Positions 7,355 to 13,981 of a stretch of 26,457 nucleotides of DNA are shown here, one piece after another; within the stretch, counting starts at the first letter, position 1; each line of letters starts with the position of its first letter. The translations under genes and the position numbers were made by a program. This DNA is from an uncultured Marmoricola sp. GTDB taxonomy: Bacteria; Actinomycetota; Actinomycetes; Propionibacteriales; Nocardioidaceae. The stretch covers positions 1 to 26,457 of the forward strand of contig NZ_CALTZE010000045.1 of NCBI RefSeq assembly GCF_943913695.1, in the 5' to 3' direction. The notes beneath the pieces are model-generated. The model saw nothing but the letters and a program-made list of their open reading frames with translations, had not been told where the DNA came from and made no database searches.

Positions 7355-8965
7355 GTGACCGACCGCACCGCCGTCCCCGGGACGGGCCGGCAGCTCGTGC
7401 TGGTCGCCGACGAGCTCAGCCCGGCCACCGTCGCCGAGCTGGGCGAGGGGGTCGACGTACGCCGCTTCGAGGGCGCCGACCGCGACGCTTTGCTCGCCCT
7501 GCTCCCCGAGGCGACCGCGCTGCTGGTGCGCTCGGAGACCCGCGTCGACGCCGCGGCGCTGGCGGCTGCCCCGCGGCTGCGCGTCGTGGCGCGGGCCGGG
7601 GTGGGGCTCGACAACGTCGATGTCCGCGCCGCGACCCAGGCCGGGGTGATGGTGGTCAACGCGCCCTCGGCCAACGTGGTCAGCGCGGCCGAGCTGACCG
7701 TGGGCCTGCTGCTGGCAGCCTGCCGACGGATCTCCGCAGCGCACGCCGCGCTACGGCGCGGGGAGTGGCACCGCTCCGACTTCACCGGCATCGAGCTGCA
7801 CGGCAAGACCGTGGGTGTGCTGGGGCTGGGGCGCGTCGGAGTGCTCGTGGCGCAGCGGCTCTCGGCGTTCGGCATGCACGTGATCGCCCACGACCCCTAC
7901 GTGCAGGCGGGTCGCGCCTCGCAGATGGGCGTGCGGATGACCGGCCTCGCCGAGCTGATGCGCGAGTCCGACGTGGTGACCGTGCACCTGCCGCGCACGG
8001 CCGAGACGGTGGGCATGGTCGGCGAGGCCGAGCTCGCGCTGGCCAGGCCCGGGCTGGTGGTGGTCAACGCGGCCCGCGGCGGCATCGTCGACGAGGCGGC
8101 GCTCTACGACGCGCTCAAGGACGGCCGCGTCGCGGCCGCCGGGCTCGACGTCTTCGCCGAGGAGCCCGCGACGGGGTCGCCGCTGCTGGAGCTCGACAAC
8201 GTCGTGGCGACCCCCCACCTGGGCGCCAACACGGTCGAGGCCCAGGACAAGGCGGGGGTCGCCGCCGCCCGCTCGGTGCGTCTCGCGCTGCAGGGCGAGC
8301 TGGTGCCCGACGCCGTCAACGTGCAGGGCGGCTCCATCGCCGAGGACATCCGCCCCGGCATCCCGCTGGTGGAGAAGCTGGGCCGCATCTTCACCGCCCT
8401 CGCCGGCGGACTCGCCCAGGCCCTCGACGTCGAGGTGCGCGGCGAGATCGTCGACCACGACGTCAAGGTGCTGGAGCTGGCGGCGCTCAAGGGGGTCTTC
8501 GCCGACGTCGCCGGCGACCAGGTCTCCTACGTCAACGCCCCGCTGCTGGCCGCCGAGCGTGGCCTGGAGGTGCGGCTGCTCACCGACCCCGAGAGCCCCG
8601 ACCACCGCAACCTGATCACCCTGCGCGGCACCCTCGCGACCGGCGCCCAGGTCTCCGTCTCCGGCACCCTGGTCGGCATCGCCCAGCGTGAGCGGCTCGT
8701 CGAGCTCGACGACTTCCAGGTCGACCTCGAGCCCAGCGAGCACCTCGCCTTCTACCGCTACGCCGACCGCCCCGGCGTCGTCGGCGTCGTCGGGCGCATC
8801 CTCGGCGACGCCGGGGTCAACATCGCCGGCATGCAGGTCTCCCGCGACCGCCGCGGCGGCCACGCCCTGGTCGCCCTCAGCGTCGACAGCCCCATCCCCG
8901 CCGCCACGGTCGAGGAGATCCGCACCGCCATCGACGCCGAGGCCGTGCACACCATCGACCTCTAG
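7355..8965 (+). CDS. serA: D-3-phosphoglycerate dehydrogenase, long (type I) form
   Basis: Oxidises 3-phosphoglycerate to 3-phosphohydroxypyruvate, the first committed step of serine synthesis. 536 residues with the domain order of the actinobacterial long form: substrate-binding halves (RAGVGLDNVDV at about 80-90), Rossmann motif GLGRVG at 157-162, active-site Arg in VVNAARGGIVDE, Glu in DVFAEEPA, His in TPHLGANTVEAQ, then an intervening (ASB) domain at about 320-455 and a C-terminal ACT domain from YADRPGVVGVVGRI. The ACT domain normally binds serine for feedback inhibition. GTG start with CAGGAG at 7345-7350. Candidate -10 TACCCT at 7293-7298. Ends 10 nt before the convergent PhoD gene. 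Confidence 0.96.
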   Translation: MTDRTAVPGTGRQLVLVADELSPATVAELGEGVDVRRFEGADRDALLALLPEATALLVRSETRVDAAALAAAPRLRVVARAGVGLDNVDVRAATQAGVMVVNAPSANVVSAAELTVGLLLAACRRISAAHAALRRGEWHRSDFTGIELHGKTVGVLGLGRVGVLVAQRLSAFGMHVIAHDPYVQAGRASQMGVRMTGLAELMRESDVVTVHLPRTAETVGMVGEAELALARPGLVVVNAARGGIVDEAALYDALKDGRVAAAGLDVFAEEPATGSPLLELDNVVATPHLGANTVEAQDKAGVAAARSVRLALQGELVPDAVNVQGGSIAEDIRPGIPLVEKLGRIFTALAGGLAQALDVEVRGEIVDHDVKVLELAALKGVFADVAGDQVSYVNAPLLAAERGLEVRLLTDPESPDHRNLITLRGTLATGAQVSVSGTLVGIAQRERLVELDDFQVDLEPSEHLAFYRYADRPGVVGVVGRILGDAGVNIAGMQVSRDRRGGHALVALSVDSPIPAATVEEIRTAIDAEAVHTIDL

Positions 8966-8975
8966 GCGCCGGGTC

Positions 8976-10670
8976 TCAGTGCCCGGTCTCGGCCTCCAGG
9001 GTGTCGGCGATCTTCTGGGCGTCGGAGCGGGGGGCGCGCAGGGTGGTCATCACCGGGGCGGGGTTGTCGGCGGTCTGCTCGAGGCCGCGCTGGCCGTCGG
9101 TGAGCCGGAAGCTGGCGCGGGTGAAGGCCGCGGCGCCGGGCTCGGTGACCTGCGGGACGCACCGGAAGTCGGCCTCGAGGGTCTCCGGGGTGATCCGGGT
9201 GGTGACGTAGCCGCGCAGGTTGGTCCAGAACCTCAGGTTGGGGTTGTACGCCGCCCACGGGTGCTGCCCGGTGGGCTCGTCGTAGCCGTTGCCCCCGGAG
9301 GTGATCGAGGAGCACACCAGCTCTGAGCCCACCACGGCCGAGTCGGGGTCGTCGAAGTCGGCCAGCACCTCCGAGGCCCAGTGGGCGTGCACGTCGCCGG
9401 TGAGCACGACCGGGTTGCGCACGCCGCTCCAGGAGGAGACGACGCGGTCGCGGGAGGCGGGGTAGCCGTCCCAGGAGTCCATCGAGACGGTGACGTCGGG
9501 GGTCGCGGAGCGGTCGCGACGGCCGAAGAAGACCTGCTGGCCGAGCACGTCCCAGGTGGCACGGGAGCGGGCGAGGCCTCCTGCCAGCCACCGCTCCTGC
9601 CGTGCGCCGGGCAGCGAGCGGGCGGGGTCGGCGGCCTCGGGGCAGTCCTTGTAGCCGTCGCCGCAGGCCTGGTCGTCGCGGTACTGCCGCGTGTCGAGCA
9701 TGTGGAAGCTGGCGAGGCGGCCCCAGTGGATGCGGCGGAAGAGCTGCATGTCGGGGCCGTCGGGCAGCGCGCTGCGGCGCAGCGGCATGTTCTCGTAGTA
9801 GGCGCGGAAGGCCGCGGCGCGGCGGGCCGGCAGCAGCGGGGTCTCCTCGGGGTCGTTCTCGGAGACGTCGTCGGCCCAGTTGTTGTCGACCTCGTGGTCG
9901 TCGAAGACCACCAGCCAGGGGGCGACCGCGTGGGCCGCCTGCAGGTCGGCGTCGGCGCGGTACTGCGCGAGCCGCTGGCGGTAGCCGGCGAGCGTGGTCG
10001 TCTCGGGGCCGTCGTGGTCGCGGACGTTGCCGGTGGGGGAGACGTAGGCGTCCTTGACGTACTCGTACTGGTAGTCGCCCAGGTGCAGCACGAGGTCGGG
10101 CTCGTCGGCGGCGAGCTGCCGGTAGGCGGCGAAGAAGCCGTGCTCGTACTGGCTGCACGACGCGAAGGCCATCGCCAGCGCACCGGTGCGCGTCGAGGGG
10201 GCCGGCGCGGTCCGGGTGCGGCCGGCGGGGGAGACGTGGCGTCCGAGCCGGAAGCGGTACCAGTACTCCCGCCCGGGCCGCAGGCCGTCGACCTCGACGT
10301 GCACGGCGTGGGCCGTGCGCGGCGCCGCGCGTACGACGCCCCGGCGCACGGTCCGCGCGAAGCGCGGGTCGGCCGCGAGCTCCCACTCGACCAGGTAGGT
10401 CCGGCTCGGCATCCCACCGAGCCCGTCGTCGGCCAGCGGGTCCAGCGCCAGCCGGGTCCAGAGCACGACGCCGTCGGGCAGCGGGTCGCCGCTGGCCACG
10501 CCGAGGGTGAAGGGGCTGCGTCGTGGTGTCGGCGCGGCCGCCGAGGGGCGTACGCCGACCCAGGGCGCGGCGAGCGGCACGGTCAGGGCGGCGGCGCCGG
10601 CGCCGCGCAACAGGGAGCGGCGCGAGGCGCCGCCGGGCACGAGGAGGCTGGGTTCCCGAGAGAGAGTCAT
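8976..10670 (-). CDS. phoD: Alkaline phosphatase D (PhoD-like), Tat-exported
   Basis: Secreted phosphodiesterase/phosphomonoesterase of the PhoD family, Fe/Ca-dependent in characterised members. 564 residues. The N-terminus carries a twin-arginine signal (ASRRSLLRGAGAAALTV) ending around an AAA-type site near residue 47. A PhoD_N Ig-like domain follows (FTLGVASGDPLPDGVVLWTRL to RPGREYWYRFR), then the metallophosphatase domain with ASCSQYEHGFF, LHLGDYQYEYV, VVFDDHEVDNNW and VLTGDVHAHWASE. Start ATG 10670 was chosen because it places the Tat motif at the N-terminus. It lies 52 nt downstream of the MocR gene on the same strand; that gene's stop codon begins a TAGCGT box (10720-10725), a possible own promoter. 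Confidence 0.94.
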   Translation of the reverse strand: MTLSREPSLLVPGGASRRSLLRGAGAAALTVPLAAPWVGVRPSAAAPTPRRSPFTLGVASGDPLPDGVVLWTRLALDPLADDGLGGMPSRTYLVEWELAADPRFARTVRRGVVRAAPRTAHAVHVEVDGLRPGREYWYRFRLGRHVSPAGRTRTAPAPSTRTGALAMAFASCSQYEHGFFAAYRQLAADEPDLVLHLGDYQYEYVKDAYVSPTGNVRDHDGPETTTLAGYRQRLAQYRADADLQAAHAVAPWLVVFDDHEVDNNWADDVSENDPEETPLLPARRAAAFRAYYENMPLRRSALPDGPDMQLFRRIHWGRLASFHMLDTRQYRDDQACGDGYKDCPEAADPARSLPGARQERWLAGGLARSRATWDVLGQQVFFGRRDRSATPDVTVSMDSWDGYPASRDRVVSSWSGVRNPVVLTGDVHAHWASEVLADFDDPDSAVVGSELVCSSITSGGNGYDEPTGQHPWAAYNPNLRFWTNLRGYVTTRITPETLEADFRCVPQVTEPGAAAFTRASFRLTDGQRGLEQTADNPAPVMTTLRAPRSDAQKIADTLEAETGH

Positions 10671-10722
10671 GGCCTCACTCAACCCCGCCCGGGTCGACCT
10701 GCGCCCGACGTGGCGGTGAACG

Positions 10723-12144
10723 CTAGGCGACGAGGGTCGGCGCCGGTGTGCGCGACCGCCGGGCGGGGGCGGCCCGCACGTCGGGCCAGATCTCGCCGAG
10801 ACGTCGCACGGCCTCCACGAGGGTCTCGGCGGGCAGGGTGAGCGGCAGCCGGACGAAGCGGTCGAGGCCGCCCTCCGGGGCGAAGGCCGGACCGGGGGCC
10901 AGCACCACGCCGGCACGGAGGCTCTGCGCCGCCAGCACGCTGGAGACCGCGACCGGGAGCCCGCACCACAGCGTCAGCCCCCCGCGCGGCACCTGGCAGC
11001 GCCAGTCGGGCAGGTGCTCGGCGAGGGCGGCGACCACCGCGTCGCGGCTGGCGCGCACACCGGCGCGACGCTCGTGCAGCAGCGGCGCCCCCGTGGCCAG
11101 CAGGTCGGCGGCGACGAGCTGCTCGAGCACGGAGGTGCCGAGGTCGAGGCTGAGCCGGGCGGCGACCACGGCGTCCATGTGCTGGGGCGGGACCCGCATC
11201 CACCCGATCCGCAGACCGCCCCAGAACTGCTTGCTGGTGCTGCCCACGCTGATCGCGTCGGCGGCGTACGCCGCGAGCGGTGCAGGCAGCTGCTGCCCTT
11301 CCAGCGGCAGCGGAGCCATCGACTCGTCGACGATCGCGGTGGTGCGCGACTCGCGCAGCGCCGCGGCGACCAGGCCGCGCCCGGCGTGGTCGAGCAGCGC
11401 GCCGGTGGGGTTGTGGAAGTCGGGGATCAGGTAGGCCACGCGCGGGCGCACCTGCCGGAGCCCGGACACCAGCGCGTCGGCGTCGGGCTCGGCGCCCAGG
11501 ACGCGCCCGCCGCTGCGGACGAGGGTGGCGATGGCGTTGGGGTAGGTCGGGCTCTCGGTCAGCACCCGGTCGCCGGGCCCGAGCAGGGCGCGCGCCGCCA
11601 CGGCGACCCCGGCGAGCGCGCCCGGCACGACGACGACCTGGTCGGGGTCGGTCGGCAGGCCTCGCTCGGCGTACGACGCGGCGACGGCCTCGCGCAGCAC
11701 CGGCAGCCCCGACGGGAAGTAGCCGGTGCCGGTCAGGTGGCTGGGCAGCACCTCCGCCGCGCGCCGGTAGGCGGCCAGGACCCCGGGGTGGGGCGCCGGC
11801 GCGGCGCAGGTCAGGTCGATCGCCCCGGGCAGGCCGTGGCGGGGGGTCAGCAGGTGGTCGCCGACGACCGCGCCCTCCCGGGGCGCCGTGACGACGCTGC
11901 CCGACCCCTGGCGCGACCGGAGCAGACCCTCCTCGCGCAGCAGGGCGTAGGCCCGGGCCACGGTCGTGCGGCTGACCCCGAGGGCGGAGGTGAGCGCACG
12001 CTCGCTGGGCAGCCGCACGCCGGTGGGCAGGCGGCCGTCGTGCACCAGCCCGCGGATGCCGTCGACGAGGCCGGCATAGGCCGGGTCGCGGTCGAAGTCG
12101 CCCAGCAGCGCCGCGAGACGAGGGGCCGCGAGGGTGCGGGTCAT
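10723..12144 (-). CDS. MocR-type regulator: GntR wHTH fused to class I aminotransferase domain
   Basis: 473 residues. An N-terminal winged helix (about 12-85; LPSERALTSALGVSRTTVARAY and EEGLLRSRQGSGSVV) is followed by a fold-type I PLP domain with HNPTG at 244-248 and the PLP-binding Lys in SVGSTSKQFWGG (K305). MocR proteins bind PLP but act as transcription factors. This one is divergent from a YczE-like membrane gene, an arrangement recorded for the YczR/YczE pairs, so it most likely controls that gene and itself through the dyad at 12162-12188. ATG 12144 was chosen over a longer in-frame start at 12186 because the latter would lie inside the operator. Confidence 0.92.
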   Translation of the reverse strand: MTRTLAAPRLAALLGDFDRDPAYAGLVDGIRGLVHDGRLPTGVRLPSERALTSALGVSRTTVARAYALLREEGLLRSRQGSGSVVTAPREGAVVGDHLLTPRHGLPGAIDLTCAAPAPHPGVLAAYRRAAEVLPSHLTGTGYFPSGLPVLREAVAASYAERGLPTDPDQVVVVPGALAGVAVAARALLGPGDRVLTESPTYPNAIATLVRSGGRVLGAEPDADALVSGLRQVRPRVAYLIPDFHNPTGALLDHAGRGLVAAALRESRTTAIVDESMAPLPLEGQQLPAPLAAYAADAISVGSTSKQFWGGLRIGWMRVPPQHMDAVVAARLSLDLGTSVLEQLVAADLLATGAPLLHERRAGVRASRDAVVAALAEHLPDWRCQVPRGGLTLWCGLPVAVSSVLAAQSLRAGVVLAPGPAFAPEGGLDRFVRLPLTLPAETLVEAVRRLGEIWPDVRAAPARRSRTPAPTLVA

Positions 12145-12161
12145 GCAGGCCAGTGAAGCAG

Positions 12162-12188
12162 GATTGGCCATGTCGCACCAGGCCAATC
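12162..12188. promoter_or_regulatory. Operator-like dyad between MocR and YczE genes
   Basis: GATTGGCC (12162-12169) and GGCCAATC (12181-12188) form a perfect 8-nt inverted repeat with an 11-nt spacer (centre-to-centre 19 nt, about two helical turns). It occupies most of the 50-nt gap between the divergent starts at 12144 and 12195. The position and symmetry make it the best candidate binding site for the MocR protein encoded beside it. Confidence 0.65.
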
Positions 12189-12194
12189 AGAGGC

Positions 12195-12884
12195 ATGCTG
12201 GGTCGGGTGAAGACCCACCTCCTCGCGGCCCCCGCCCGGCGCAGGCTGGCCGACCTGGGCCCGCTGGAGCAGCTGCGGGCGGGCCGTCTGAGCCGCCGGC
12301 TGACCCAGCTCGGGCTCGGGCTGGTGCTCTACGGCGTGACGCTCGCGATGATGATCCGTGCCGTGCTGGGCAACGCGCCCTGGGACGTGCTGCACCAGGG
12401 CATGGCCCGGCACCTGCCGATCTCGATCGGGGGTGCCGTCGTGGTCGGCAGCCTGCTGGTGCTGCTGCTGTGGGTCCCGCTGCGTGAGCGTCCCGGGCTC
12501 GGCACGATCGCCAACGCCCTCGTCGTCGGGATCGCGGCCGACGCCACGCTCGCGGTGCTGCCGAGCCCCGAGGCCCTCTGGCTGCGGGTCGCGCTGCTCC
12601 TGGGCGGGGTGACGGGCAACGGCGTGGCCACGGCGGCCTATATCGGCGCCCAGCTCGGCCCCGGCCCTCGCGACGGGCTGATGACGGGGCTGCACCGGCG
12701 TACCGGGCTGCCGCTGGGGCTGGTGCGCACGGCGCTGGAGGCCACCGTGGTCGGGCTCGGCTTCCTGCTCGGCGGCGTGCTCGGCCTGGGCACGCTGCTC
12801 TACGCCGTCGCGATCGGACCGCTCACGCAGCTGCTGCTGCCGTGGTTCGTCGTCGAGCTGCCGGCAGCGGGACGAGCCGGCTAG
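12195..12884 (+). CDS. YczE/YyaS-like integral membrane protein
   Basis: 229 residues, about five membrane spans: GLGLVLYGVTLAMMIRAVLG, GGAVVVGSLLVLLLWVP, IANALVVGIAADATLAVLP, LWLRVALLLGGVTGNGVAT and VVGLGFLLGGVLGLGTLLYA. LGNAPWDVLHQGMA and LGPGPRDGLMTGLHRRTG are the recurring motifs of the YczE family (related to YitT proteins). The function is not established; control by PLP-dependent MocR proteins has led to suggestions of vitamin B6-linked transport. The start is uncertain: ATG 12195, or GTG 12207 in frame; no well-spaced Shine-Dalgarno is visible, and translation from a leaderless mRNA is possible. The stop shares bases with the convergent methyltransferase stop. Confidence 0.85.
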   Translation: MLGRVKTHLLAAPARRRLADLGPLEQLRAGRLSRRLTQLGLGLVLYGVTLAMMIRAVLGNAPWDVLHQGMARHLPISIGGAVVVGSLLVLLLWVPLRERPGLGTIANALVVGIAADATLAVLPSPEALWLRVALLLGGVTGNGVATAAYIGAQLGPGPRDGLMTGLHRRTGLPLGLVRTALEATVVGLGFLLGGVLGLGTLLYAVAIGPLTQLLLPWFVVELPAAGRAG

Positions 12885-13447
12885 CGTCGCGTCGCGATGA
12901 TGACGGCCGCGTCGGGCGCGATCATCACCTCGGCCGCGACGAAGCGCTCGTCGGTCAGCCAGCCCTCGCGGAAGGTGTCGACCCGCCCCGAGGTGATCGG
13001 CGGCCACAGCTCGCAGGGCGCGAAGTCGTCGAGCACGACGAGCCCGCCCGGCTCGACGAGGTCGGCCACGGCGTCGACGCTCGCGTCCTCGGGCACCGAG
13101 GGGTCGAGGAAGAGCAGTGAGTAGGGGCCCTTGTTGAGCAGCGTCGACCAGTCGGCGGCCAGCACCTCGACCTGGGGGTCGTCGTCGAAGATCTCCTGCG
13201 CCGCCGTGGCCAGCTCGGCGTCGAGCTCGGCGGTGAGGATGTGGCTGCCCGGGCGTACGCCGCTGCGCAGCCAGGCCGTGCCGACCCCGCAGCCGGTGCC
13301 GAACTCGGCCAGGATGCCCGTGCGCGTCGCCGCCAGCGTCGCGAGCAGCCGCCCGGTCTCGTTGCGACAGAAGGAGACGTAGCCCGCGCGCCGCGAGACG
13401 TCGAAGGCGCGCGCGACGATCGCCGGCAGCTCGGGAGGGGCACTCAC
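12881..13447 (-). CDS. Class I SAM-dependent O-methyltransferase-like protein
   Basis: 188 residues. The SAM-binding core is visible: FGTGCGVGTAWL (motif I, about residues 49-60), ILTAELDAELATAAQEIF (acidic residue after strand 2), VEVLAADW, YSLLFLDPS and GGLVVLDDF. The overall plan follows the class I O-methyltransferase (MTF_3/24 type) families that act on small phenols, but no substrate motif is clear. The GTG start follows a divergent control region shared with the leuB leader, where the dyad CGAGACA-N11-TGTCTCG lies. Its stop and the YczE gene stop overlap in a single CTAG (12881-12884). Confidence 0.8.
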   Translation of the reverse strand: MSAPPELPAIVARAFDVSRRAGYVSFCRNETGRLLATLAATRTGILAEFGTGCGVGTAWLRSGVRPGSHILTAELDAELATAAQEIFDDDPQVEVLAADWSTLLNKGPYSLLFLDPSVPEDASVDAVADLVEPGGLVVLDDFAPCELWPPITSGRVDTFREGWLTDERFVAAEVMIAPDAAVIIATRR

Positions 13448-13476
13448 GCCCCCACTGTCTCAACTCCCGCCGCCGG

Positions 13477-13501
13477 CGAGACATAGCGACCATTTGTCTC
13501 G
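13477..13501. promoter_or_regulatory. Operator-like dyad between methyltransferase gene and leuB leader
   Basis: CGAGACA (13477-13483) and TGTCTCG (13495-13501) are perfect complements separated by 11 nt. A further TGTCTC half-site is at 13456-13461, closer to the methyltransferase start. Such arrangement in a divergent promoter region suggests a binding site for a dimeric regulator acting on one or both sides. The regulator is unknown. Confidence 0.45.
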
Positions 13502-13527
13502 GATCCTGGGACACGCGGTCTGAGGTG

Positions 13528-13567
13528 CGGACAGGGCCCCGGGTCAGGGGGCTATCCTCGTCGCACC
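13528..13567 (+). promoter_or_regulatory. Candidate promoter of the leuB leader transcript
   Basis: TATCCT at 13553-13558 fits the actinobacterial -10 pattern TANNNT. The upstream hexamer CGGACA (13528-13533) matches four of six -35 positions with a long 19-nt spacer. Transcription would start about 2-3 nt before the leader ATG at 13568, giving a nearly leaderless mRNA. Confidence 0.5.
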
Positions 13568-13612
13568 ATGCGGAAGCTGTGCGTACTTATTCGCTGCCGT
13601 GGCGGGGCCTGA
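13568..13612 (+). CDS. Leader peptide with Val-Leu-Ile run, putative leuB attenuator peptide
   Basis: Encodes MRKLCVLIRCRGGA, 14 residues. The consecutive codons GTA CTT ATT (13583-13591) specify Val, Leu and Ile and are all A/T-ending codons that are almost absent from the long genes around it, as expected of a ribosome-stalling sensor of branched-chain aminoacyl-tRNA. The open frame overlaps a large predicted RNA structure (13579-13651), including the stop codon in the apical part. Downstream on the same strand are a 46-residue ORF and leuB. Peptide-controlled regulation of leucine genes is known in actinobacteria. The Cys and Arg codons leave room for sensing another amino acid. Confidence 0.62.
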   Translation: MRKLCVLIRCRGGA

Positions 13613-13651
13613 TCAGATAGGCCACCTCGCCGCGGAGCTCGGCGTACGCAC
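13579..13651 (+). ncRNA. Nested leader RNA structure overlapping the leader peptide
   Basis: Outer helix: GTGCGTAC (13579-13586) pairs perfectly with GTACGCAC (13644-13651). Inner helix: CCGTGGCGGGG (13597-13607) pairs with CCTCGCCGCGG (13625-13635), 11 bp with two G-U pairs. The apex may close further by CCT/AGG (13608-13610 with 13619-13621). The 5' arms lie in or just after the Val-Leu-Ile codons, so a ribosome stalled there would open both helices. No T-tract follows, so control may act on translation of the next ORF or through Rho rather than by an intrinsic terminator. Confidence 0.55.
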
Positions 13652-13655
13652 GCCA

Positions 13656-13791
13656 CCAGGCTTATCGACCTCTCCGCGAGCGAGACAGAGACGCACCATC
13701 CTCCGCTCTCGCGAACCTGGTCCTTCCGCGCGATCCGTGGCCTGAGAGCTCGTTCATCTCCCTTGCGGGGTCCTCATCCCAGCACGACCCC
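13656..13791 (+). ncRNA. Further stem candidates between leader peptide and small ORF
   Basis: CCAGG (13656-13660) can pair with CCTGG (13716-13720), enclosing CGCGAG (13675-13680) with CTCGCG (13708-13713). GGGGTC (13767-13772) can pair with GACCCC (13786-13791). GAGCTC occurs at 13635-13640 and 13746-13751 and can pair between the two parts, which could be the switch between alternative folds. These are short helices read by eye, without energy calculation. The rest of this gene-free stretch (13613-13830) shows nothing else. Confidence 0.3.
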
Positions 13792-13830
13792 AGCACGATC
13801 CCCAGAACCACCATCGCCAGGAGACGAACC

Positions 13831-13971
13831 ATGTACGAGATGTACCCCGAGTGGGGCCCGGCCAAGAACGACCCCGACCACCCGATGAGCTCCGTGGGCT
13901 CGGCGAGCGGCGCCGTGCAGACCTCGCTCGACCTGCGGGACCACGGCGGGCCGCGGCCCGACGACAACTAG
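13831..13971 (+). CDS. 46-residue small ORF directly before leuB
   Basis: Starts MYEMYPEWGPAKNDPDHP and is hydrophilic, without membrane segment or signal peptide; the last third is rich in Asp/Arg/Gly. An excellent Shine-Dalgarno AGGAGA (13819-13824) stands 6 nt before the ATG, the best in this block, which argues strongly for translation. It lies after the structured leader and ends 10 nt before leuB, whose start therefore may be translationally coupled. The stop codon TAG also begins a TAGTCT box (13969-13974) that could serve as a leuB promoter. I do not recognise the family, and no function is assigned. Confidence 0.65.
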   Translation: MYEMYPEWGPAKNDPDHPMSSVGSASGAVQTSLDLRDHGGPRPDDN

Positions 13972-13974
13972 TCT
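13969..13974 (+). promoter_or_regulatory. Candidate -10 box for leaderless leuB transcript
   Basis: TAGTCT (TANNNT pattern) ends 7 nt before the leuB ATG at 13982, so transcription could begin at the start codon itself. The first three bases are the stop codon of the 46-residue ORF. No Shine-Dalgarno is evident before leuB, consistent with leaderless or coupled initiation. Confidence 0.4.
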
Positions 13975-13981
13975 CGGGCGC

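Noticed and set aside
9381..10841. 486-residue open frame on the plus strand over phoD
   Set aside because: Antisense to a PhoD gene with all metal motifs; low-complexity Val/Gly/Arg translation.
10671..10916. Longer N-terminus for PhoD
   Set aside because: It would bury the twin-arginine signal more than 80 residues inside and overlap the MocR gene.
12145..12186. Longer N-terminus for the MocR regulator
   Set aside because: The extra 14 residues would be encoded by the operator dyad and overlap the promoter.
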